Source: JAJRRL01 sp047404195 (GTDB lineage Bacteria; Pseudomonadota; Gammaproteobacteria; JAJRRL01). Taken from it: a stretch of 7,542 bases of DNA. Numbering within the stretch: position 1 is the first letter of the stretch; the number at the start of each line of letters is the position of its first letter. The stretch spans positions 1 through 7,542 of the forward strand of contig JBDOIU010000026.1 in assembly GCA_047404195.1 (NCBI GenBank), read 5' to 3'. The notes beneath the pieces are model-generated. The model worked only from the letters and a program-made list of their open reading frames with translations. It was not told the DNA's origin and did no database searches. This document shows, one piece after another, positions 1 to 5,250 of this stretch. A program made the position numbers and the translations under genes.

Positions 1-349
1 GATTGGCGATATACGTTAATCGGTCTTCCGCCTGCTTATCATGAAACTCCTCAATGCGATGACATCGCGTACACACCAGGTGATCATGATGCTCACGAGC
101 AGCCAGCTCATAGACGGCATGCCCACCAATAAAATTGTGCTTGATGAGCAAATCTGCTTCTTCCAGTTGATTCAGCACACGATACACCGTTGCCAAACTG
201 ACATCAGTAGATTCGGCCTTGAGAGCAGCATGCAAGTCTTCTGCACTCATATGATGCGAGACAGTATTATCTAATATGTACAATACGCGAACTCGTGGAG
301 TGGTTACCTTAAGGCCCTTGTCACGTAATTGTTCTTCGTAGTCAGACAT
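1..349 (-). CDS. fur: Ferric uptake regulator Fur (C-terminal end outside window)
   Basis: Fur is a cytoplasmic Fe(II)-responsive dimeric repressor of iron-uptake and related genes. The window holds the first 116 codons of a usual ~140-150. The N-terminal winged-helix half is typical: a GLKVTTPR segment near residue 12 and the recognition-helix stretch LATVYRVLNQ at 52-61. The dimerisation half follows, with the metal-binding pattern E81, HHDH at 87-90 and the CxxC pair C93/C96. The ATG at 347-349 is preceded by GGGAG (361-365, 11 nt away). The gene diverges from bamE, as fur/omlA does in pseudomonads. The 3' part, including the usual His-rich C-terminus, cannot be judged. Identity is confident from motif order and end-to-end similarity to remembered E. 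coli Fur. Confidence 0.96.
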   Translation of the reverse strand, partial: MSDYEEQLRDKGLKVTTPRVRVLYILDNTVSHHMSAEDLHAALKAESTDVSLATVYRVLNQLEEADLLIKHNFIGGHAVYELAAREHHDHLVCTRCHRIEEFHDKQAEDRLTYIAN

Positions 350-382
350 AACCGCTACAGCTCCCTGTATTCATTCACAATC

Positions 383-400
383 TCGCATATGGGTATGCGA
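383..400. repeat. Perfect inverted repeat in the fur leader
   Basis: TCGCATA (383-389) and TATGCGA (394-400) form a perfect 7-bp inverted repeat around a 4-base loop. It lies just downstream of the predicted fur start site, so it could act as a hairpin near the mRNA 5' end or as an operator. No function is known. Confidence 0.55.
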
Positions 401-413
401 CACAGACCAGATC

Positions 414-443
414 ATTATGCACTAAAGATGGCCAGCGATGCAA
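414..443 (-). promoter_or_regulatory. Candidate sigma70 promoter of fur
   Basis: On the minus strand, TTGCAT (438-443) and CATAAT (414-419) are separated by 18 bp, giving a start near 407 and a leader of about 58 nt. The match is moderate. The -10 region contains an AATGAT stretch reminiscent of half a Fur box, but no full 19-bp Fur box is present, so autoregulation cannot be claimed. Confidence 0.5.
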
Positions 444-461
444 GCTTCTCAAAATTGTAGA

Positions 462-490
462 TTGAAGCGCTAGCTCGATCGCGGTATAGT
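462..490 (+). promoter_or_regulatory. Sigma70 promoter of bamE
   Basis: TTGAAG (462-467) and TATAGT (485-490) are separated by exactly 17 bp, each matching consensus closely. Transcription would begin near 497, about 30 nt before the bamE start. It runs divergently from the fur promoter, with the two -35 elements about 18 bp apart. Confidence 0.7.
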
Positions 491-526
491 GAATTATTTC
501 TGACCCGTTATTTCAAGGATATCAAC

Positions 527-844
527 ATGATCAAATCACTTGGCCAGTGGAGTGCCATTGTTTGTCTCAGCATGAGTATGTTAGCGTGCAGCCCTTATAG
601 CATGCCAATTCAGCAGGGTAATCATTTAGCTGAAAAGTCTTTGATGAAGGTGCACACCGGTATGTCAGCTCAAGAATTACACACTCTGCTAGGCTCTCCC
701 GCACTAAATAGACTATTTAATGATCAACGCGAGATATACATCTATTCGCTGCGCCCATCATATGGGCAAACAACTCGACGCGAGCTGGTTGTGACACTAT
801 CACATGGTCGCGTCAGTAAAATTGAGCGACGCATTGTAAAATAG
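527..844 (+). CDS. bamE: Outer-membrane assembly lipoprotein BamE (SmpA/OmlA family)
   Basis: BamE is a small outer-membrane lipoprotein that stabilises the BamABCDE complex, which inserts beta-barrel proteins. The 105-aa product begins with a lipoprotein signal: K3, a hydrophobic stretch, then SMLAC with the lipidated cysteine at C21. Mature BamE hallmarks follow: IQQGN, then GMSAQELHTLLGSP (45-58, the family's GMT-x-V-LLG-P element), an aromatic strand REIYIYS and a final strand LVVTLSHGRVSKIE. Length is normal for the family. AAGGA (515-519) lies 7 nt before the ATG. The gene diverges from fur and is convergent with rnfH, whose stop lies one base beyond the bamE TAG. Nothing suggests damage. 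Confidence 0.94.
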   Translation: MIKSLGQWSAIVCLSMSMLACSPYSMPIQQGNHLAEKSLMKVHTGMSAQELHTLLGSPALNRLFNDQREIYIYSLRPSYGQTTRRELVVTLSHGRVSKIERRIVK

Positions 845-845
845 T

Positions 846-1127
846 TCAGTCTTTCTTGCTTTTCAGCGCGCGCAAGCGACGCGCCTGCATAGGATCGACC
901 TCCAGTGGCCGATACAGCTCGATGCGATCCCCATCGCTTACAAAGCTGTCTAATGACACCTGACGGCCAAATATGCCCACCCAACCCGCTTCTAACTGAT
1001 ACCCTGGCGGACACTGCGCCATGATACCGGAGCGCTCGATGGCTTCACGTACAGTGGCGCCCTCTTCTAAGTGTTGCACATGCTCAATTTGTTGATCAGT
1101 GGTCGCGAATGAAATGGTTACCTGCAT
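846..1127 (-). CDS. rnfH: RnfH/RatB family ubiquitin-like protein
   Basis: This 93-aa protein belongs to the RnfH family (beta-grasp, ubiquitin-like fold, formerly UPF0125; RatB in E. coli). Its biochemical role is not settled; the name comes from association with rnf clusters, while in many gammaproteobacteria it follows ratA as here. Recognisable elements are EEGATVREAIERSGI (21-35), VGIFGRQVSLDSFVSDGDRIELYRPL (50-75, the diagnostic GIFG...DGDRIE-YRPL block) and DPMQARRLRA near the C-terminus, ending in a basic tail. I chose the ATG at 1125-1127, which gives the family's usual MxVxI start; an in-frame ATG at 1241 would run back inside ratA. Only 4 bases separate the ratA stop from this start, so translational coupling is likely. 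Confidence 0.92.
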   Translation of the reverse strand: MQVTISFATTDQQIEHVQHLEEGATVREAIERSGIMAQCPPGYQLEAGWVGIFGRQVSLDSFVSDGDRIELYRPLEVDPMQARRLRALKSKKD

Positions 1128-1131
1128 CGCG

Positions 1132-1563
1132 CTACCCGTAGAGTGCATCAGCGCGGTCACTGAATACGTCAACCAGTGTCGTTGCGACCTGATTGAAGAT
1201 TGGGGCAAATAAGATGGCAACCACGCCCACACTGAACTCAAACTCTAAATCCAACACCACCAATGTTTTGTCGCTACCACGTGGCTCAAAGCGCCAAAAC
1301 CCTTCAAGGTGCTTAAATGGGCCATCGACCAAGCAAATATCAATGAGCTTCTTGGGGTGTAATGTATTGCGCGTTGTAAATGACTTCACCAAGCCACCCT
1401 TGGCAAAAGTGAGCTGACCCTCCACGATATTATCGGTACTTGAGAGAACAGCACTGTGCTGGCACCACGGAACAAACTCCTGGTAATGCGCAACGTCATT
1501 CACCAGATCATACATCTGCTCTGGTGTATATGGCACCAATTTTGCGCGCTTGATACTTTGCAT
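1132..1563 (-). CDS. ratA: RatA/YfjG, START-like (SRPBCC) ribosome-association protein
   Basis: RatA is a 143-aa START-fold protein. E. coli RatA was described as a toxin that binds 50S subunits and blocks 70S assembly; the wider family includes the coenzyme-Q-binding COQ10 domain, so a quinone-related role is also possible. The sequence follows E. coli RatA from end to end: KRAKLVPYTPEQMYDLVNDV (5-24), Y-EFVPWC, SFTTRNTL (61-68), LVDGPFKHLEGFWRFEP (78-94), LDLEFEFSV and a C-terminal helix with VDVFSDRADALYG. The ATG at 1561-1563 has GGGAG (1568-1572) 4 nt upstream; starting at the in-frame codon at 1632 would add an unsupported N-terminus. It is first in a two-gene unit with rnfH and diverges from smpB across 97 bp. 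Confidence 0.92.
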   Translation of the reverse strand: MQSIKRAKLVPYTPEQMYDLVNDVAHYQEFVPWCQHSAVLSSTDNIVEGQLTFAKGGLVKSFTTRNTLHPKKLIDICLVDGPFKHLEGFWRFEPRGSDKTLVVLDLEFEFSVGVVAILFAPIFNQVATTLVDVFSDRADALYG

Positions 1564-1585
1564 GGGGCTCCCACTTGTACATATA

Positions 1586-1594
1586 ATTATGTTA
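1586..1594 (-). promoter_or_regulatory. Possible -10 region of ratA
   Basis: The minus strand holds TG-C-TAACATAAT: TAACAT (1589-1594) with an extended TG, overlapping CATAAT (1586-1591). No convincing -35 lies at the right distance. Weak evidence only. I could not identify a convincing smpB promoter in the same 97-bp spacer. Confidence 0.3.
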
Positions 1595-1660
1595 GCATAG
1601 GCAATGTGTTCGAGTATCGCTACTCTGAACAATGACTCACGATGCTACACTGGTGTTATT

Positions 1661-2131
1661 ATGGCAAGCAAAAAGAAAAAGACAAGTCAAGGCAACCTGA
1701 TTACGGATAACCGTAAGGCCAGGCATGACTACCAAATTTTAGACACCATTGAAGCAGGATTGGTGCTAGAGGGCTGGGAAGTCAAGAGTCTACGTGCAGG
1801 ACGTGCGCAATTACGTGACAGCTATGTCACCTTTCAACGTAATGAGGCCTGGTTGATTGGTGCACACTTTAGCCCATTGAGTACGGTCTGCAAGCAGACA
1901 AAGGCAGATCCATACCGACAGCGTAAATGTTTGCTCAATCGTCGTGAAATCAATCAGTTAGCAGGCTGCATCAGTCGCAAAGGCGAAACCATTGTGCCAT
2001 TAAACCTGCACTGGAAACGCGGACGAGTGAAACTCAGCATTGCCCGCGCGAAGGGTAAGAAGCTCTATGACAAGCGCGAAAGCCTGAAAAAACGGGCCGT
2101 CGAGCGAGACAATGCCCGTGTGCGAAGATAG
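1661..2131 (+). CDS. smpB: SsrA-binding protein SmpB
   Basis: SmpB binds the tRNA-like domain of tmRNA, delivers it to stalled ribosomes and occupies the decoding site in place of a codon-anticodon pair. The 156-aa product has the family's usual length and signature blocks: NRKARHDY (17-24), AGLVLEGWEVKSLRAGRAQLRDSYV (32-56), DPYRQRKCLLNRREI, and the basic tail AKGKKLYDKRESLKKR that enters the mRNA channel. The start at 1661 gives the typical short Lys-rich N-terminus; an upstream in-frame ATG at 1604 would add 19 residues and overlap ratA. No strong Shine-Dalgarno is visible (GGTG at 1652-1655 is weak), so initiation may be inefficient. Its RNA partner ssrA follows 54 bp downstream. Confidence 0.95.
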   Translation: MASKKKKTSQGNLITDNRKARHDYQILDTIEAGLVLEGWEVKSLRAGRAQLRDSYVTFQRNEAWLIGAHFSPLSTVCKQTKADPYRQRKCLLNRREINQLAGCISRKGETIVPLNLHWKRGRVKLSIARAKGKKLYDKRESLKKRAVERDNARVRR

Positions 2132-2147
2132 TGTTTGGGTAAACAGC

Positions 2148-2176
2148 TTGAGATAGCGGTCAAACTACGCTAATAT
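2148..2176 (+). promoter_or_regulatory. Sigma70 promoter of ssrA
   Basis: TTGAGA (2148-2153) and TAATAT (2171-2176) are separated by exactly 17 bp. Transcription would begin near 2183, a few bases before the mature 5' end at 2186. This fits a short 5' leader removed by RNase P and expression independent of smpB. Confidence 0.75.
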
Positions 2177-2185
2177 GGCAATGAT

Positions 2186-2581
2186 GGGGACGACATGGCT
2201 TCGACGCGGATGTCTGACCCTTATGGTGCATGTCGAGTATGACAACAAGACTCGTTAACTCACTGTTGTTAAACATAATTGCAAACGATGCAAACTTCGC
2301 TGAGGTAGCTGTCGCTGCGTAAGCAGCTCAGTTTCCGTGCCACTTAAAAACTGGCACAGCGCCATCAACCAAGCTTGCTTGTGGGTTTGGAGCTGATGGT
2401 CACATTACACAAGACCGCATCCTAACGGTGGCTCGCCGCTAGGCTGTTAAATTAATGGGCTAGAGTCATGATCATCCTGCCCGTCGGAGGATTTTGATTT
2501 TAAATAAATGACGGAACTAAGCATGTAGAGCCTAAGGCAACGTATTTGCGGACGCGGGTTCGATTCCCGCCGTCTCCACCA
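2186..2581 (+). ncRNA. ssrA: Transfer-messenger RNA (tmRNA)
   Basis: tmRNA rescues stalled ribosomes by acting first as alanyl-tRNA and then as mRNA for a degradation tag. The mature 5' end GGGGACG (2186-2192) pairs with CGTCTCC (2571-2577) before ACCA (2578-2581), forming the tRNA-like acceptor stem. The TTCGACG D-like segment follows the 5' end. The T arm is GCGGG-TTCGATT-CCCGC (2554-2570). The tag frame starts at GCA 2281 and ends with TAA at 2320-2322, encoding ANDANFAEVAVAA. Pseudoknot-type stems include GTGCCA/TGGCAC (2337-2342 with 2352-2357) and CCATCA/TGATGG (2362-2367 with 2394-2399). It is one-piece and about 396 nt, slightly longer than the 363-nt E. coli RNA. Exact ends are inferred from pairing. 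Confidence 0.96.
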
Positions 2582-2633
2582 TAAAAAAACCCCAGCATGG
2601 GGTTTTTTATGGTGGCAATGTGCTGAAAACGCG
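2562..2633. repeat. Direct repeat copy 1: ssrA 3' part plus terminator
   Basis: This 72-bp stretch recurs at 2754-2825. Shared blocks in the same order are GATTCCCGCC (2562-2571, part of the tmRNA T arm), the CCCC-AGCAT-GGGG terminator with its T run, and ATGGTGGCAATGTGCT (2609-2624) followed by an A-rich/ACG tail. Copy 1 is the functional one because it holds the real tmRNA end. Confidence 0.85.
2584..2608 (+). terminator. Intrinsic terminator of ssrA (copy 1, bidirectional)
   Basis: AAAAAACCCC (2584-2593), loop AGCAT, then GGGGTTTTTT (2599-2608) forms an ideal rho-independent terminator right after the CCA end. The symmetry extends outward: CCACCAT (2576-2582), which contains the mature CCA, can pair with ATGGTGG (2609-2615) past one bulged A. 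It is also a good terminator on the minus strand. Confidence 0.92.
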
Positions 2634-2753
2634 TTCGCTCGGACGCGGGGCGAGCAGGCAAAAACACGAGCATGCTCGTGTCCTGCGAGCGAGCGAAGCC
2701 AGGATGGCGTAGCTCTGGGTAGCGATGCATGGCAGGATTGCCATGCGAGCGGA
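2634..2753. repeat. GC-rich, palindrome-rich extragenic stretch (REP-like)
   Basis: This 120-bp stretch lies between the two direct repeats. A hand count over 2641-2760 gives about 63% G+C, far above the adjoining ankyrin gene. It holds a perfect 18-bp palindrome ACACGAGCATGCTCGTGT (2664-2681) and a hairpin GCATGGCA-GGAT-TGCCATGC (2727-2746). No credible coding region or RNA gene is seen. It resembles a repetitive extragenic palindromic element or the remnant of an insertion, but whether it recurs in the genome cannot be told here. Confidence 0.5.
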
Positions 2754-2825
2754 GATTCCCGCCAACGAAAAAAACAAAAACCCCAGCATGGGGTTTTTTT
2801 ATGGTGGCAATGTGCTAAAAACACG
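2754..2825. repeat. Direct repeat copy 2: truncated ssrA 3' part plus terminator
   Basis: Copy 2 repeats GATTCCCGCC (2754-2763), the terminator core and ATGGTGGCAATGTGCT (2801-2816) at a constant offset of 191-192 bp from copy 1. The tmRNA acceptor strand and CCA are replaced by an A-rich sequence, so this copy cannot encode a tmRNA end. It could be a duplicated attachment site or a local segmental duplication. Confidence 0.8.
2768..2800 (-). terminator. Intrinsic terminator copy 2, probably for the ankyrin transcript
   Basis: Read on the minus strand, the CCCC-ATGCT-GGGG hairpin (2781-2793) is followed by TTTTTGTTTTTTT (2780 down to 2768), an excellent termination signal about 140 nt after the ankyrin stop codon. 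On the plus strand it has seven T (2794-2800), so it would also stop any read-through from ssrA. Confidence 0.8.
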
Positions 2826-2831
2826 CCCGCC

Positions 2832-2873
2832 TAGGTGCTTCGCACGGAGTGCTTCACAAGGAGTGCTTCGCAT
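2832..2873. repeat. Three imperfect 14-bp tandem units
   Basis: The units are TAGGTGCTTCGCAC (2832-2845), GGAGTGCTTCACAA (2846-2859) and GGAGTGCTTCGCAT (2860-2873), sharing a GTGCTTC core. The first contains a GTGC-TTC-GCAC mini-hairpin. They lie in the predicted 3' untranslated region of the ankyrin gene. The rest of the spacer, 2874-2931, shows no feature. Confidence 0.65.
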
Positions 2874-2931
2874 AACATGCAAAAACTTCAAAGTCACATC
2901 TATGGAGACACAATAGACTGCCATTTCACAC

Positions 2932-3999
2932 CTAAGGCTGACTGTATAAAGATATTTTAGAAGCACGCTCAGGATCAATAGTGTAAGCACCTAAATAGCG
3001 CATGACCAGGATAGCTTGAGGAAAAACCAGCCTTGATTGACTCTGAATTCTCTGCAATAGCCATAAAACATAAAAACATTGACACCTATCATGATTAACA
3101 CAAGGTGCCGTTGCAGAAAGCGGGAAGAAAGCTTGATAATGTCGAAAAAAATTATTCGCGCTTCTGTCAGACTGCATACCACAACACGCCTTAAATGTTC
3201 TAAGCGTACTACATGCAGCATAGAAATTGATACTTAAAAAAGGAATCTTCACTTGACCACAAAAACTTGTACAAACCAAATAATAAGCACGCATTTTTTT
3301 AACATAGGTTTTTGAATCCAGCCTTGGCAGACTATTCTCATCAAAATTAGCGCCATATGAAAGCAACAGATTAATGAGTCTTGTGTCAGATTGCCAATCT
3401 GTCGCCTCTACGAGCGTCAGCGCTGATTGATGACGATTATTCTGGTCAATATTGGCTTTTGACTCCAACAACAATTGCACCATGTCATGCCTTTGCTCTT
3501 TAACAGCTTGCATTAAAGCGGTTGTGCCTGACGCGGTGACAGCATTCACATCAGCCTTATGTATAAGTAGCAGTCTTAACACATCATATGAACCAGCCCC
3601 AACAGCATCATGCAAAAGGCTTTTCCTCTCGCCCATGGCTGCCCAAATACATGCAGAACGAGCAAATAAATCACTGTTACTATTGGCATAACCAACACAA
3701 GCCACAATGGGTGAATGATATCCTGTCATAGAAGGCATACTGGGGTTTTTAAAAACACGAAAAATAGAGCTAGACACAAGCAATCGCTGAACAATCTCAG
3801 CATGTAAACCAATCACTGCCGCCTGCAATACTGTGTACGACTCTTGCTTAGATAGATCATGAAGGGCTATTGTTCTCAACAGCGTTATGACTTTCGACAA
3901 ATCACCAGACCTGACGGCAATCAGAAGCGGCGAAACGCTAGCGGGTTTGGTAGATAATGGAGACACGCACATGGGCACGAAACTGGTGATATGATGCAT
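2932..3999 (-). CDS. Ankyrin-repeat protein with Cys-rich C-terminal region, unknown function
   Basis: This 355-aa protein has four clear and one or two degenerate ankyrin repeats: SPLLIAVRSGDLSKVITLL (23-41), VLQAAVIGLHAEIVQRLL (57-74), SLLHDAVGAGSYDVLRLLL (127-145) followed by HKADVNA, ALMQAVKEQRHDMVQLLL (161-178) followed by ANIDQNN, and a last one ending NLLLSYGANFDE (210-221). Residues 224-355 match no family I know and are rich in cysteine, including C300, C306 and C308. Ankyrin repeats mediate protein binding, and in host-associated gammaproteobacteria such proteins are often secreted effectors; that role is inference. No signal peptide or membrane segment is evident. The start at 3999 has GAGAGG (4003-4008) 3 nt upstream; an alternative ATG at 4080, 5 nt after the asd stop, would add 27 residues. 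Codons are AT-richer than in asd, suggesting acquisition. Confidence 0.8.
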   Translation of the reverse strand: MHHITSFVPMCVSPLSTKPASVSPLLIAVRSGDLSKVITLLRTIALHDLSKQESYTVLQAAVIGLHAEIVQRLLVSSSIFRVFKNPSMPSMTGYHSPIVACVGYANSNSDLFARSACIWAAMGERKSLLHDAVGAGSYDVLRLLLIHKADVNAVTASGTTALMQAVKEQRHDMVQLLLESKANIDQNNRHQSALTLVEATDWQSDTRLINLLLSYGANFDENSLPRLDSKTYVKKMRAYYLVCTSFCGQVKIPFLSINFYAACSTLRTFKACCGMQSDRSANNFFRHYQAFFPLSATAPCVNHDRCQCFYVLWLLQRIQSQSRLVFPQAILVMRYLGAYTIDPERASKISLYSQP

Positions 4000-4043
4000 A
4001 GACCTCTCTTCTATGGATATTGCTATGGAATAGGATAACGCAG

Positions 4044-4074
4044 CAGCATACGGTGCATGCTGTGTAATCACAGC
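4044..4074. repeat. Two overlapping inverted repeats between asd and the ankyrin gene
   Basis: CAGCAT (4044-4049) pairs with ATGCTG (4057-4062), and GCTGTG (4059-4064) pairs with CACAGC (4069-4074), so the two hairpins compete for the same bases. They lie just after the asd stop codon and upstream of the preferred ankyrin start. They may be an operator or an RNA switch, or merely part of the coding sequence if the ATG at 4080 is used. Confidence 0.35.
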
Positions 4075-4085
4075 TGGCATAACGC

Positions 4086-5210
4086 TTAAAAGTGGACAGA
4101 TGCCATGTTTTTTTTGACAATGTGCTGTAAGCAACGGCGCAATGGTTCTGCAGCACCCCAAAGCAACTGATCACCAACGGTAAACACCGATAAGTATTTT
4201 GTACCCATATGCATTTTACGCAGGCGTCCAACTGCGATCTTTAAGCTACCCGCAATCGCACTGGGCGTCAGTTGCTGCAAACTGGCCTCACGCTCATTCG
4301 GTACGAGCGCTAGCCACTCATGACTGTTCTCAATCAACGCCTCAATCTCAGAGAGCGGGATATCTTGAGTCAGCTTTACCGTTAATGCTTGGCTGTGGCA
4401 TCGCATGGCTGCAACGCGCACACAAATGCCATCGATTGGAATGGGTGACTGAGAAGACAGTAGTTTATTCGCCTCTGCCATGGCTTTCCATTCTTCCTTG
4501 CTTTGGCCATTTGACACAGGCACATCGATGTAGGGCAGCACACTACCCGCCAGAGGTGCTGATAAAATATCTGTTGGCAGACTTTGAGGCATTGCTGTAC
4601 GCAGCTGTTGATCGATTTGCATCATGTGACAAGCCGGATTCTGCAAGCCATCAGCAACAGCAGCATGCATCGCCCCCATTTGCTGCAATAACTCACGCAG
4701 TGCAGCAGCACCCGCACCGCTGGCCGCTTGATAGGTCATCGCACTGACCCACTCGACCAACCCAGCCTGAAACAATGCACCAATCGCCATTAACATTAAG
4801 CTCACTGTGCAATTACATCCGACAAAGGTTTTTTGACCGGCGTTAATGGCTGCAGCAATCTGATCATGATTAACAGGATCCAACAACAAAGTACTGTCAT
4901 CGCGCATGCGCAAGTGTGATGCTGCATCAATCCAATATCCACGCCAACCAGTATCTCGCAAAGGCTGAAATACCTGTTGGGTATAGTGGCCACCTTGGCA
5001 TGAGACAATGACATCCATCGTAGATAGTTGCTGTAAATCTGTCGCGTCTTGTAGCACGGGACTACCAGATGCATAAGGTGGTGCAGACCCACCCGCATTG
5101 GAAGTACTAAAACAGGTTACTTGCATGTGCTGGAAGTCATTCTCTTGCTGCATTCGCTGCACCAAAACAGAACCAACCATGCCACGCCAACCGATTAAAC
5201 CAACTCTCAT
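4086..5210 (-). CDS. asd: Aspartate-semialdehyde dehydrogenase
   Basis: Asd reduces beta-aspartyl phosphate to aspartate semialdehyde with NADPH, the branch point to lysine/diaminopimelate, threonine and methionine; the diaminopimelate branch feeds peptidoglycan. The 374-aa product matches the E. coli type throughout (E. coli 367 aa): the GWRGMVGSVL nucleotide-binding loop at 7-16, the CQGGHYT region at 71-77, catalytic cysteine C134 in NCTVSLML, Q161 in QAASGAGA, and R270 and H272 in MRCHSQA. The end of the core, FTVGDQLLWGAAEPLRR, is standard. Unusually, the residue two before the catalytic cysteine is C132 (GCNC; E. coli has GGNC). The ATG has GGAGG (5216-5220) 5 nt upstream. No lysine-pathway genes adjoin it; it follows the BioC-like gene by 29 bp. 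Confidence 0.96.
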   Translation of the reverse strand: MRVGLIGWRGMVGSVLVQRMQQENDFQHMQVTCFSTSNAGGSAPPYASGSPVLQDATDLQQLSTMDVIVSCQGGHYTQQVFQPLRDTGWRGYWIDAASHLRMRDDSTLLLDPVNHDQIAAAINAGQKTFVGCNCTVSLMLMAIGALFQAGLVEWVSAMTYQAASGAGAAALRELLQQMGAMHAAVADGLQNPACHMMQIDQQLRTAMPQSLPTDILSAPLAGSVLPYIDVPVSNGQSKEEWKAMAEANKLLSSQSPIPIDGICVRVAAMRCHSQALTVKLTQDIPLSEIEALIENSHEWLALVPNEREASLQQLTPSAIAGSLKIAVGRLRKMHMGTKYLSVFTVGDQLLWGAAEPLRRCLQHIVKKNMASVHF

Positions 5211-5230
5211 TGTAACCTCCAGTGTAGTGA

Positions 5231-5250
5231 GAGCAGCCCTTAATGCTGCT
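5231..5250 (-). repeat. Inverted repeat spanning the stop of the BioC-like gene
   Basis: AGCAGC (5232-5237) and GCTGCT (5245-5250) flank a 7-base loop containing the TAA of the upstream gene. There is no T run, so it is not an intrinsic terminator. It could influence mRNA stability or reinitiation at asd. Confidence 0.35.

Noticed and set aside
41..274. 77-codon open frame on the plus strand
   Set aside because: Antisense to fur, whose frame is unmistakable.
405..425. Possible Fur box at the fur promoter
   Set aside because: Only about half of the 19-bp palindrome (an AATGAT stretch) is present; not enough to claim a site.
1604..1660. Extended N-terminus for smpB from the ATG at 1604
   Set aside because: The added residues are unlike SmpB, and the start at 1661 gives the typical Lys-rich N-terminus and length.
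2093..2131. SmpB tail lacks the tryptophan found in the E. coli C-terminal helix
   Set aside because: Other gammaproteobacteria such as pseudomonads also lack it by my recollection, so this is ordinary variation.
2447..2824. Open frames on the minus strand across the tmRNA 3' end and the repeats
   Set aside because: They translate the antisense of the tmRNA T arm and acceptor (the familiar spurious RRRESNPRP-type peptide) and the two terminators; no family, no ribosome site, and they overlap a firm RNA gene.
4061..4072. CRP-like site TGTG-TAAT-CACA
   Set aside because: Spacing between the half sites is too short for CRP (TGTGA-N6-TCACA) and it sits just after a stop codon.
4199..4747. 182-codon open frame on the plus strand
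   Set aside because: Antisense to asd; no recognisable domain and composition explained by the opposite strand.
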